From Polytrichum commune (Eukaryota; Streptophyta; Polytrichopsida; Polytrichales; Polytrichaceae), in contig OX485805.1 of assembly GCA_950295325.1 (NCBI GenBank), positions 44,230,758 to 44,294,757 on the forward strand: a stretch of DNA of 64,000 nt. The letters are read 5' to 3'. Shown here in pieces: positions 44,390 through 55,565 of this stretch; position 1 is the first letter of the stretch, and the number at the start of each line of letters is the position of its first letter. The position numbers and the translations under genes were made by a program. The notes under the pieces were generated by a model. It was not told the DNA's origin and made no database searches. It worked only from the letters and a program-made list of their open reading frames with translations.

Positions 44390-45400
44390 GTTTTGTACAG
44401 AAAACGGCTAATTGCCGAGCTTTTCGGAGGTGGCTCGGATTTTTCAATTTTTACCCGGAAGTGGGCCTAGAGAGTGCAAAATTTATTAGTTGATAGCCCC
44501 CATTTCCTAATGTATTTAGGCAATTAGCCGACATTTGTTTTTTCATTTATGCAATTTCCGAAAGGCCGGTTTTATATTTTGGTGGTGGATGTGTCATTAT
44601 CATTTATTCTTCTTCTTCTTTCAAATGTTTAGGATTAAATAATATGGGCAATCACTCTCCATTTTTTTTTTGTCTAAATAGTATCCTTAATAGGAGTTGA
44701 ACTTGGCAAAGCCCCTACCATATCAGGGCTAAGGATTTAGCCTTCGGAAAATACAAGCACCACAAAAGGGTCCAAGTATTATCTGGAGGCTGGTTAGTAT
44801 TGAAAAATCACGAAATTTGCGTATCATTGCCGTCAGTATCAATTGCCCCAAACGAACAAGACACATCACTGACACTAACTGTATTAAGAGAATTCAAATA
44901 AGAAGAGGGATTAGCATACAAAAAACGGTACTTACCGTACTTCTTCAAAAGTGGGATAGCGTCACCAATTATGTCATCTACCTCCTCATTTGGCCCTTTC
45001 AAGGCAATTCGCAGCATTGCATCGAGATTCTTACTACCCAACCTATTTCTAACTTTGCAAGCTCCACCGCTACATAATGGAAGTTGTGGCGGGAAGCAAG
45101 TAACCCTAAACCACAAGCCACACTAACCCTAAACCACAAGCCAACAAGGCATAGTCTCCAACTATGCATAGTATTGAAAAAATTACCTAAAATATATATA
45201 TTTGGTCGGCTGCCCGCCATGAAAATAATTTTTCAATCGGTAATTTGCCGCGGATACTCTAGGGCAGCTTGCCTTAATGCCGGCATTTTTTTCCTTCTAA
45301 TCGGCCCATTTCCGTAAACCTTGATTTTCTTTCGGAACCCCTTCCTAAACTTTCCAATTGCATTCGGAAATTCTCAAAATCAACCAGCTAGCTTGTAACT
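44390..45400. repeat. Palindrome-rich repeat (CGGCTAATTGCCG type) with SINE-like insert
   Basis: Motifs ACGGCTAATTGCCGAG, GGCAATTAGCCGAC and AATCGGTAATTTGCCGCG at 44404, 44518 and 45235 match the repeat at 6060-6770. Between them, 44660-44740 on the minus strand carries A-box-like TAGCCCTGATATGGTAGG and B-box-like AGTTCAACTCC, as in a tRNA-derived SINE head. Short telo-like CCCTAAACCACAAGCC is repeated twice at 45103-45140. Confidence 0.4.
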
Positions 45401-45409
45401 AACTGCCAG

Positions 45410-45655
45410 CACTACCTGTTCATTGCAACTAATGAACGGGAGAACCAGCTGCTAGTTACAGATGAACCAGTTGAGTTTGAGAAATACCCAGTGGAGGTCC
45501 AAAACTTCAGGAAAATCACCAATCATTTTACAGGAATTCATAGAATATACCCCAATTTAATAAAGAAAGAACGAAGGATGTCAACATGTAACCAGTTGGA
45601 CTTGGAAACACTAGGATCTCAACTGATTATGCCCAAAAATCTCCCCAAGACACTG
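45410..45655 (-). repeat. Dispersed repeat family 3, inverted copy
   Basis: On the minus strand it reads CTTGGGGAGATTTTTGGGC, AATCAGTTGAGATCCTAGTG, CAACTGGTTACATGTTGAC, TTCAAACTCAACTGGTTCATC-like and GTTCTCCCGTTCATTAG, collinear with 8815-9030. Most ACCGGTT words have decayed to ACTGGTT. Confidence 0.6.
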
Positions 45656-46409
45656 GTACCAACAGTCTAGGGTGGTCAGAATACAGACATTATTGGCTTG
45701 TTTTAATTCACATTTTAAGAACATCATCCATGTATTGTAGAAGAGGGAGTACTAACCCTGACTTTTAAAATATTCTCTCTTGTCGCTAGAAGAAACACAT
45801 ATTCTTACTTTAATGTTGATCACAAGAACTTTGATGACTGCTAACCTGATCACTGTGCATCACAGCTGTAGTCTTGTAGAACCTGTCACTTACTCCAACA
45901 AAAATATTTGAGGTGAGAATTTTATTGCAATTGAGCAATTGTTTGAAATAATTACATTCAAATTGTAGAGACCTCCTGACAAGGTCCCGCCAGTGTTGAT
46001 GAAACTCCCATTTTAAGTTCACAAATATACACCTATGAAACAGAAACATCGCCCTGCAAATAGTCCTTCGTCCCTGAAACAATGCACACGTCAACAGGCA
46101 CTACTGGTACATCTTGAGTGTCTGAAGTGTGGTCAACTCATTCTATCCTCTCGTACAATGGGAAGTTCCTGAGAATACAACCCACAAATTCTTCTCCGCA
46201 CATTCTTGGCTTGTAGAAAGGGGAAACATTACGCTCTAGGAGAGAATGAAAAAATTTCTCCACGTCATCAATTAGGCCATGGGTCGGACACTCATTTTAA
46301 CTGGAAATCTGGAACACAAAAAAGACCCAAGCATGCACCAATTGAACAAGCGTGTTGTTGGCCAACATAAGGAAGGCACGTCATGCTTTGCATAACATTC
46401 GTCTCCTTA

Positions 46410-49400
46410 TTAACATCCCCCTGCTGGAGCCGGACAAGTGTCCCTAGCTTTATAGAAAAGGGTCTTCTGGACATAATACAGCATGTAGGCTTGTGAGGCT
46501 CGAACAAACTCTTCACTGACACGAGTGATCCAAGCATCATCACATTTGTACCAAAGCCCATTTAAGCGCAAAAATGCGACATAGTGTCCCGAGTCCAACT
46601 TTCCCGAATGGGTAACTACAGCAAAAAGCTCAAACTCAGGAGGTGTCGTCGATGAAGGGAGGGCAGCGCTCGTATCATCACTCACATAAAACAGCCGGTT
46701 CCCATGCCTCAACCTTACAATAGAAGAAGATAAATAAGGCAAGACATCAAGAAACAAGGGAAACTGGACATAACGATCGACCTTCCGAGACGTGTTTCGG
46801 GTGGACGAGTGCTCAAAGCGCTTGATGTGGAAGCAAAGCACGAGTGGCACTTTCCGGATCGACATCTGCTTGATGGACTCCTGCCGAGTTTGACACCGTT
46901 GACAAAAGAATTTCTCGTTGGCGCCCAACCGCTCAGGCCGCGTGAACCTGTCGAGGCAGCCAAGCAGTGTGGACGTTCCTAAAGCGCTTGATGCAGCCCG
47001 GGACGTCCGTCCCCCACTCTCACCATTTATTATTGATGAATCACTGAAAGTCTTATCCGTCCCTATGTCGGGCTCAAGATCAAGAGAGATATCAACACAT
47101 GGGTCATATGTTGTGGAAGTGAACCCACACACACTGCATGTTACATCCGAGCGTAGCAGCCCCGAGAAAACACGGTGCACTATGCAACGACAATCAACAT
47201 CTCCAGCCCTGCCAATAATACCATCACAACAATAAGCAGTTGACACATGTTGTTAACCCTTAAAGTACCTATATACATGATTACTACAGGCTTTGCCAAG
47301 TCTTAATATCATATTTTATATGTTTATGGGTTTGAAGCTTTATTTACTACATTACCTTAAGCCAAGAAGAAAATAGAAACATACTCGTATGTATCATTGA
47401 TGATGAAAACATTACGCATGTATTTGCATCCAATGGCACCCAGGCTGTGGATTGAACCCAAATCTTCAACAAAATTAAGATTATCAACTGATTTGAAAAG
47501 TGCACTTGCAATATGAGTTGATTTATGATAGGGTCACTTTTGACACAATTAACTTAAAATGGAAGTATGTAGCTCAAATACACATTTATAAGATACAAGG
47601 AGTTCATCAAATTGACAAAAAAATTGGAAGAAAATGTGAATATCCTTTTGAGACCATTTCAATTCACTTTTGTTTATTGCATTCCTGGGAACCAGACTAA
47701 CCTGCCATCCTGGGAATGTCGGGCTCGTGGGGAGGTAGTGCCTGAGTTGGCATGGATGCCATCAACGGTGGAAATGAAGAACTCATGGGCATCTTGTTGC
47801 TCATATCCTGCCAGGTTGGCGGCATGTCGCCACCAGCTGGATCAAATTAGTGCTACTATCAGTATTCTTGTTTTTCAAATGGAGGCAAAAATCAACATAT
47901 TTGGATAGAAACGACTTAAGATAACTTTCCACTTCACCCAGATTCCATGCTGTAACCAGAGTCTGCCATGTTGTGAATGGACATAATGATTCTACAGCTC
48001 TCCATTACAACTAACGAATCATTGGAGTAATACACACTCATGGAAACATCCCCAAGATATGGAACTGTCACCAGAGAGGTCTTCAAACAACCCAATTCCC
48101 ATAGAGAGAAATACAAGGAGGGGAGAGAGAGCAAAGAAAAACAAAGAAATCTTTATCACAGAAGAGAAAGTGCAAAGAAAGAAAATGACTCCAAATGAGT
48201 GCTCCAAGCAATTACCATTCCAGAAGGACCAGTCAAGGTGCAATTATGGTTGCATCAGAACTCTCGTTTCTGAAATTGAGGCAAACATCAAAATATTCAG
48301 ATAGAGACCACTGAAACATAGCTTCTTCCTCTTGACCCAAAATCCCATGCTGTAAGCGGAATCCTCAATAAAATGAATTTCCATTACAATTCTATTGCGA
48401 CTAATCACTGCTTGGAATTATACCAACTCGTGGAAACACCCCCAACATATGGAACTGTCATCAGCGAGATCATGAAGAAACCCAATTCCGGTATAGAGAA
48501 ATACAAGGAAGAAAATGGCTCCAAATGGGTGCTCCAAGCACATACCATTCCAGGATCACCAGTCACTATCCCAATTAGCACCGGATCAAATTAGGAAAAC
48601 ATCAACTTATTTGGATAGAGACGACTAAGACACAGCTACCGCTGAACCCTACTTCCCATGCTGTAAGCGGAGTCCACGATGTTGCGAATTTCCATTAAAA
48701 TTCTATTACAACTAATCAACGCTTGGAATAATTATACCAACTTGTGGAAACATCCCCAACATATGGAACTTATGATCAGAGAGGTCATGAAGAAACTGAG
48801 ATCCTGTGGGGATAATATACAAGGATAGCGAGCAAAGAGGTAGAAATGGTGCCAAACATGAAAGTGCTACAAGCGAATACCTTTCCAAAAAGAGAAGTGG
48901 GCCATACATACCTGTACAGGAACTGAGCTGGGCTATAAGGAGTGCGTTCACCCGAGAAGGCTGCTGTGAAAATGGTATCCATGTCACAACCGAGGCAAAG
49001 ATGGGAAGCGCGCCGCTTACACACAGCCCGGTTATGGCGGTCACTCAGGAAGTAGTTACGCAAGGGAGGGGTGTGGAGGAGAGCTTGCAAAACAGAGTTC
49101 ATGAAGCACGTGTTCCCCAAATTATTGAGACCACGCAACCCCGCCGGGTGCACATCACTCTCACCATCATTCAAGGGAGTGGAGCCTTGTTTAAGCGAAG
49201 CTTGCTCCCGTGTGTTTGGCATCCACGACCTATACTCAATGAAACATCTCCTCCGCTTCCGGAAATCGCCACCACCACATCCCGCCACACCATCCCCGAA
49301 TTTATCCACACAGCCCTCCCCATTGCTGATGCTCATGATGTTGTTCTCGATGGTTCCACATGCATCATCATCAGCTCCACCTCCACCTCCACCTCTACCA

Positions 49401-49933
49401 TTCGCCTTCGCCCCATCCCGGACCTGTGATGATGGAGCTGCTGCCCCTGCCCTGGCCAACAGAACGGCTCGATCGAAATCCGAATCGTACACCTGATCAT
49501 TGCACACACAGCAGAAAAGCTCCGCCCTCTCGATGTCCACTGCCAATCCGTGGCCAGGGTTGTTGTGCGCGTGCATGCGCGCATGGAGCAACCCTAATGC
49601 CGTCCCCGACGTCAACCCTGACGCTGCCCCCGCCGATGATGAAGTCGGGGACGGACTCCAGCATGCAATGTTGGCGCACAGCAAGCACGCGTACAGCCTG
49701 CCGCGAGCTCTGCCGCAACTCGCACATTGCGGAACCTCTTTCCCGTCGCGCTTCACGCATGCCCTCCCCGACGTGGTCGATGAGGACACACATTTCTGGA
49801 GAATGCGCAGGCGGTCCACCCCAATTCGCTCCCTGTAGTCTAACAGATGCTGGCACGGCGTGTACCCTCCTCCCTCTGCTACTACTATCCCCCAGTGTGG
49901 CCGCTCCGACTCCGCAAGCTTTTCATCGTCCAT
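46410..49933 (-). CDS. UBP22: Ubiquitin carboxyl-terminal hydrolase of the USP22/Ubp8 class (SAGA DUB), three exons
   Basis: Minus-strand exons 49933-48912, 47836-47702 and 47208-46410 join in phase to 651 residues (Arabidopsis UBP22 about 560). N-terminal ZnF-UBP finger: C27, H29, C70, C73, C83, C86, H117/H121, ending [10 protein letters not shown] (141-150). A glycine/serine-rich linker follows (about 163-225), longer than usual. USP catalytic domain: [13 protein letters not shown] with nucleophile C276, [12 protein letters not shown] in exon 2, the CSVC and CQRC zinc pair, SGHYVAFLR with H594 and CDDAW with D610; the H-to-D spacing of 16 equals that of human USP22. The enzyme removes ubiquitin from histone H2B as part of the SAGA deubiquitinase module in the nucleus. 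Start codon lies in a perfect GCCATGG context. Complete catalytic triad, no defects seen. Plus-strand frames over exon 1 are shadows. Confidence 0.94.
47839..48900 (-). repeat. Three degenerate ~300-350-bp tandem repeats filling UBP22 intron 1
   Basis: Plus-strand blocks AAATCAACATATTTGGATAG, CCATGCTGTAA.C.GAGTC, CCATTACAA.T(A/C)T...ACTAA, TTGGA.TAAT, CCCAACATATGGAACT, GAGAGGTCATGAAGAAAC and GAAATACAAGGA...GGTGCTCCAAGC occur three times (about 47860-48230, 48243-48585, 48598-48880). The intron is almost nothing but these units, and the acceptor-side word GGATCAAATTAG recurs at 48582. Confidence 0.75.
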
Positions 49934-50053
49934 GGCGAGGGCGCACAGATCGACATGCCTCCAAACCCTAATGGGAACCCTAAACCACCATCGATGGTCC
50001 TGCTACTGCGACGACGATCCCACCTCCCTCGCTCTCCTCTTCCGACTTGTTGA

Positions 50054-50057
<4 letters not shown>

Positions 50058-50111
<54 letters not shown>
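50058..50111 (-). promoter_or_regulatory. GA/CT tract in UBP22 5' leader or core promoter
   Basis: About 54 bp of almost pure CT on the plus strand (GA on the sense strand of UBP22), 125-180 bp before the start codon. GA/CT tracts near plant start sites are bound by BPC/GAGA-binding proteins and often mark broad, TATA-less promoters of housekeeping genes; that role here is inference. Confidence 0.5.
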
Positions 50112-50162
50112 AAGCAAGGAAGGAAGAGAGAATGTCAAGTCCCTCCCCCCTCTCCAACTAAG

Positions 50163-50418
50163 TTAAGGTAGATGGGTCCTTAAATGGTCACTTCTTCCAA
50201 CTAGCCCACTTTGCCTCGGACATGAAACGCGCTATTAGTTCGAGATGGTTAGTGAATCCAAATCGAGGCCATAGCCATTTTTGCACCTCGTATGATTATC
50301 TTATTCATCATCAATGTCGAAGATTCTCGTGCTCGTTAAATGGTCATGTCGGTCTCCCCCACTCATGTTGATCGTTAAGCTTAAAAATGGTTATCAACAT
50401 TTCATCAGGTACTCCACC
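50163..50418 (+). repeat. Dispersed repeat family 2 copy, cut by TIR element copy A
   Basis: Starts TTAAGGTAGATGGGTCCTTA and continues AAATGGTCACTTCTTCCAAC, AGTTCGAGATGGTTAGTGAA, TCGTGCTCGTTAAATGGTCA as in the other copies. It ends where element 50419-51703 begins. Lies immediately upstream of the UBP22 promoter. Confidence 0.6.
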
Positions 50419-51703
50419 CAAGGGGGGCGCACCTTTCATGACACGTATGAGTATACGCGAGTGCGCAAAAGGGATATTAATCTGAGCTTTTCCGTACTAC
50501 GTATACATATGATGCACATATTATAACCCTTAGTTATGTACATGTGTGGAGGACTCCTCGAAAATGTACACCATTTGAACTCGTGTGGTAGGCTCCCTCG
50601 TTTAAGGCTCATTTATTTGGAAGGATGGAGGAGGACGAGGAGTGTGATTTTGATCACACGTTGATTGATGATTCTAGTGCACAACAAGGCGGTGACAAGG
50701 AAAATTGTAGTGTTGGAGACATACAATTCAAACATGTGCAAGGATGTTGTCATAGGGACGGAATTGATGCAATCGCAGGTTAAAAATTATTTACATGAAG
50801 ATGCAGAGATGCAAAGTGAGCTTTAATATGCCTTGAATGTTCTAATTGATGAACATGAAAAACGTCGAAATGCCCTCTCAATCTGATGTAAAAGTCGATT
50901 GTGGCTTATGTAGAGGTAGGGGAGTCTAGAATTTTCCAAAGTACATTTGTTAGTCAATTGAATGGCAGCCCAACTTTATCTCAAGATCAATTGACTCATA
51001 TTAAGGCTGGCATATTATATATGAAGCATGAACTCCTTATTGTTGCAAATCATGATACTATGGTAAATCTTGGTTGTGACTGTGGAGTGTGTTTTTTGAA
51101 CACATGTGAAGCTAGAATTTAAAAAAAAAAACAATATGATGGTAGACCAAAAAATAACTAGCTCCGAGGTATGGTTTGTTGGGAGGGTTTACAAGATGCA
51201 TAAAAAATTTGGTAATCGTTGGGTGGAGTATAAGGGTCCAATTGACTCGATGAATCGTTCATCAAACATGGAGATTGGGTTATGTTGGTATACAAAGGAA
51301 CCAACAATAAGTGGACGTACGATTTAACATATCATTTGATGGTAGATTTAGAAGCAATATTTGCAATAGCTTCTATGACATATATTATAGACTTAGATGC
51401 TTATGAGTTACATACAAGGGATGAAAAAGTGTTCAACAACTTTATCAATGAATGTAAGGGTTTTATATTACACATATGATAGGGGTACAATATTCTTCAA
51501 ATTTATATTTGTATACTTATGTTAATGACTGTGTACAAATGTGCATTTTTTACATATACATGTTGTCACTTATATTTTTATCATTGGAATTGTACGTGTA
51601 TTGCTTAATTTTACAAATTAAAACCTTGTATGTAGGGGGATTTTAGAGTATGTTGTGAAAGCATATGTTTCTTGATTCTTTATGAAAGGTGCACCTCCCT
51701 TGG
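50419..51703 (+). mobile_element. TIR transposon with unknown protein, copy A (1285 bp)
   Basis: Left end CAAGGGGGGCGCACCTTTCA and right end inverted as CCAAGGGAGGTGCACCTTTC. Flanks ACTCCACC (50411-50418) and AGTCCACC (51704-51711) make an 8-bp duplication with one change. Same orientation of the internal coding region as the element ends suggest for copy C. Contains the broken protein frame 50625-51480. Confidence 0.65.
50625..51480 (+). pseudogene. Unknown AT-hook-family protein, frameshifted copy
   Basis: N-terminal acidic part MEEDEECDFDHTLIDDSSAQ (from 50625), then TELMQSQVKNYLHEDAEMQS and LIDEHEKRRNALS, then VAYVEVGESRIFQSTFVSQL, LGCDCGVCFLNTCEA, VWFVGRVYKMHKKFGNRWVE, MNRSSNMEIGLCW, KWTYDLTYHLMVDLEAIFAI and DEKVFNNFINEC (to 51457). 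At least four frame changes or stops break it. The AT-hook of copy C is eroded here, replaced by an A-rich run. This copy shows that the family protein is about 280 residues long and begins with an acidic segment. Confidence 0.5.
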
Positions 51704-51984
51704 AGTCCACCCTTTTCCAAATTTTGTAATTGCTTTGGAGTTAAGATGTGCAATAAATAATTGCAACATCAAGAAAATTGACAACTAAAAAAATAACTAT
51801 GTAATTTGCAAGTTAAAAAGTTAATGAGAAACATCCACCAACATTCTAATGAACACCTCATTTATGCCATCCATAACAAACAAAACATGGATTAGAAACA
51901 AACCTCAGTGCTTCCCTTTTGCTTTTCTTTTTCTTTTTCTTTTTCCAAATTTTTATTGTATTCTTCCTTCGTAGGTTCTGAACC

Positions 51985-52150
51985 TACACTAAGTATTGTA
52001 CGTATTGTCACTTACTATTTAAAATTACGCAATGCTAAATCTATTTATCATGTATTTCATGTTTCGCCAACAAAAGTAGTCATGGACATTATCGAACATT
52101 AACAACTTTATTTGGTTTAAAATTACATTAATAGTTTTACATTAGCCTTA
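51985..52150 (+). repeat. Fragment of the CACTAAATA MITE family
   Basis: Begins CTACACTAAGTATTGTACGT and shares GTCACTTACTATT, CGCAATGCTAAATCTATTTA and CAACAAAAGT with 32157-32390 and 31000-31220. The right end is not found. Confidence 0.4.
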
Positions 52151-52869
52151 TGGACAGAACCATGGGCATGTGGGGTTCTTGTTGTCGTAGTAACTCTTAG
52201 CATACGTAATTAATATTGTGATGAAGTTAGACCTAAGTCAAGTGTCACAAGAACATCATAACCCCCCCCCCCCCCAACACCAAAAACAAAAATAATAAAT
52301 AATAATAAATAAAAGAAGAAGAAGAAGAAGAAGCCACAAAGAAAGTAAGAAGTCCAACCTAAAACTTGTGGGCCATGCGAAATCCAATATCATAGCCAAC
52401 TTGCCCAAATACCAACTAACATTGACACGAGAGGCAAAGCAAAGTTAAAATAGTAATGGACTTATTCGTAAAGTCCCTCCAAGAGAGATGAAACCGTGGG
52501 GTTTGATCCTTCTTGGAGAAACTTTTCATCAAGAGCTCATTAGCTCATCGTGTATCAGAGCGTATTTTGAATATTGGGTGAAACTTTTGGGAATTTTTTT
52601 TCAACCTCATAATTTCAAGTAATTTTAGAATCTGAAATAAGGTATGCACATTAGATCCGCTACCCTAAATCCTATGCCTATGCAAGGTTAGCATGGCCCA
52701 CCCATTCTAGAAGGACAAGCTAGAAAGTTGGTGTTTTAATAACCTGACACCAACCAATGGTGTATGGAGATTTAAGCATTAAGAATACTTGGGTGACTTT
52801 GTGTTAATTCTCATAAACTTAGCCTTTGGGACTAAACTTCGTGGTTACATCTGCTTCATCTTACAAATA

Positions 52870-54625
52870 ACTCTATTGCCACTAAAGGTCAAAAGATGTT
52901 TGTATTGAAGATGTATTGAACCCAACACATTCCACATGTAAGAAGCCCACTGGACTACACATAGGGGTTAAACTGAGCATGGGTTGACACTTAGTGTCAC
53001 TTACAGGAACAAATGTGTGGCAAAGGTATAATTGTTTGGGGGCATTGTAGGCTAATAGCAAGTTGGGCACATTTTTCCAATAATTAATTAACTTAAAAAA
53101 GACCTAGGTGGTCCATAAAGACATTTATGGAAAATTAGGCCACACTTTATATGCATATTATTCATTTGGGCACATAGCATATCCTACATACAAATCCATG
53201 TACAATAACTTCTTTTCCATTCTTTCATGACGGCTAAGTACATATTGTTAGCCTCGAGGGTTTAGGTTAAGCCATCTGAATGTGATAAATAGGGTTGTGA
53301 ACAACGTTCTTGTTGTTGTTTCGTGCTCATGTTCAGTAGAGGTTGTTTTAGAATTTGCAAACAAAAGAGATCACCTTGGAAGATTGGAGAAGTTCCTAGA
53401 ATTTAGGCATTTTGATGATGTTTTCCCCCTTTCATTTAGGCAATCTAACCCAATAATTTCCCAAAAACTAGGTTTGATTATTTTGATTTATTTTCCACCC
53501 AACATGCTATCAACCTAGAGTGTTATCTTGTTGATAAGCAATAAAATGACCCATTCAATTTGGTGATTTTTTGATTGTGCATATTTTGTAGTGCCTTTCA
53601 ATTACTTTACGGTCCTAGGGTTAGACATTTTCATGTACCATATGTTACCATGAATTAAGAAATGCCTTGTCACAAGCGTGCTATGCTCTATGATATCCCT
53701 CACACTTGGCCACTTCTAGTCGGTTGTCTAACCGAGGTCAAACTTTGGCTCATTTCAAAAACCATCTCAAGAGGCAAAGCCAATAATTCATTGCAATGTG
53801 GTTAGTCTCGAAGCAATTTCATGAAGCCACAATACAAAATAGACTTACACAAAATAAATTTGCACTCAAGAACAACATGAATTATGTTTATTGCATAACC
53901 ATAAATTGATAACATCTCCATGCATAATTCTACTACATATAACCCTTTCTCATTTTTTAATACCATGGTAACTTGGAAATAATATAAATTTGTTTCCATA
54001 GAATTTGTAACAAACTAAATTATTTTGAACTCAAAGTCACATGTTGTGTGGATCCTATTTTACTCTAAAATTACTTCAATCTTTTTCATACCATCAATAA
54101 AACGATCATGTCTTACCACATATAAAAACAACTCGATGAAGTTTGGATAGAATAAATCAAACACCACAAGAGCTTATAAAGTTGTGTTTTGTTTATTTAT
54201 TTTAGGGATTGCTAAGCGATTGCCATGGAGTGATAGCGAGTGACAAGGAAGCAGAACTTTGCTAAACAAATAATATTATATTTTTTACATTCTCAAACAT
54301 TGACATTGTCAAAGAAAAAGAAAAAAAACCCCTCGCTTTTGAAGCAAAGGCACAACTAAAATGGGAAGGGGAAAATCACTTAATTTTAGTATTTTTATAC
54401 CAAACCAATGCATTCCACAACTTGAAATGTGGTTTATCTTGAGAAGGCCAAGGAGGTCAAGAGGAAGAACATAAGGAAACAAGGTTAGAATAATGCATTT
54501 CACTTTGTTGAAAATCCATTGCGTTGCTTGATTGCCCCTACTTACGCATAGAGGTATACCATCACAAATGCCCTAACTGCATGAAATAAATGTCATGTAA
54601 CAAACTTGAATATCGAACCATCATT
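52870..54625. other. Intergenic, no gene seen
   Basis: AT-rich, with only short open frames lacking any motif. No repeat ends were matched; a G11 run at 54629-54639 marks the start of the next mobile element. Confidence 0.35.
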
Positions 54626-54627
54626 TG

Positions 54628-55470
54628 GGGGGGGGGGTTGCTGGATTTTTGTACTCGTAGCATGTGGATGTACAAAAGGGGTATTAGTTATGACTACAAG
54701 GTACAAAACATACATAGGGTCAGGGTGTCCATTTTCTTGGCAATATAGATATATCATGCCATATGAAAGACTAGAAACATGTACATGAATTTATAACAAG
54801 GACGTACGAATATAGGAGACTCTAGAAATTTAAGATGGGGTATTTTTCCCTACAAAACATTGAAGGTTTTCCTTGTAAGTTTATTTCCCCGCTTACACAT
54901 ATGTTGCAATTTTACCTTTTTAAACTTTATATTTAATTGTGATTTTATAATTTTTGCTATTTCTTAGCTATAACTTGTACGTGTGTGTTATTTCTCCTTT
55001 CAACAATTTCAAGTAGGGGGATTAAAGTGAACGTGATGTATGCTTCTCACGGGGAGGTCACTCCATTGTCAAGTTGAGAACCACGTGCGAACAAAAAAAA
55101 TCTACTTTTTCTAAGTTGCATCAACAAAATGGGTCAAACTTTTATTAAAGAAAAATATGAGTACATATACATGGTATCTATTACATAGTAAAAATTGATA
55201 ACCAAATTTGATAATTTGTTTTTTCTAGAAAACATATTGTTTCTAACTAGAATGACGCAGAATTGAACTAAACAAATTACTAGAAAAATGGAGATGACTA
55301 AAAATATAAAAAATATATTATCAATGGATATTTATATATAGAAAAAAATATCATAATTTTTAAAATTATCTATGGCATATAATATAGGGGTAGCAAACTT
55401 TGTTCGCATGTGGTTCTCAACTTGACAATGGAGTGACCTCCCCGTGATGCTTCTAACGAAGGGTGCACCC
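54628..55470 (+). mobile_element. Decayed TIR-family relic (copy D) with nested hAT-like MITE
   Basis: After a G-run, the text TACAAAAGGGGTATTAGTTA and GGTACAAAACATACA parallels the left part of copies A and E; the right part (AAGTAGGGGGATTAAAGTGA ... AACGAAGGGTGCACCCTTGA) parallels the right end of copy A. The coding middle is lost and a MITE sits at 55048-55446. Confidence 0.4.
55048..55446. mobile_element. 399-bp MITE with ~48-bp TIRs and perfect 8-bp TSD (hAT-like)
   Basis: Left end CACGGGGAGGTCACTCCATT continuing GTCAAGTTGAGAACCACGTG; right end is its inverted copy with one mismatch over about 48 bases. Both flanks read ATGCTTCT (55040-55047 and 55447-55454). The interior is very AT-rich and non-coding. 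Eight-base duplication suggests hAT mobilisation. The near-perfect ends argue for a recent insertion. Confidence 0.85.
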
Positions 55471-55565
55471 TTGAGACCATCGCAATAGCCTCAAATTACC
55501 AAAGTTGCCATGATCCTCATTTACACAAGAATAATACAATCATGAATGCACATGAGACATCACAT

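Noticed and set aside
48785-49971. Long plus-strand open frames of 141, 203 and 207 residues across 48806-49971
   Set aside because: They are antisense shadows of UBP22 exon 1, whose minus-strand reading has all family motifs and in-phase splice sites.
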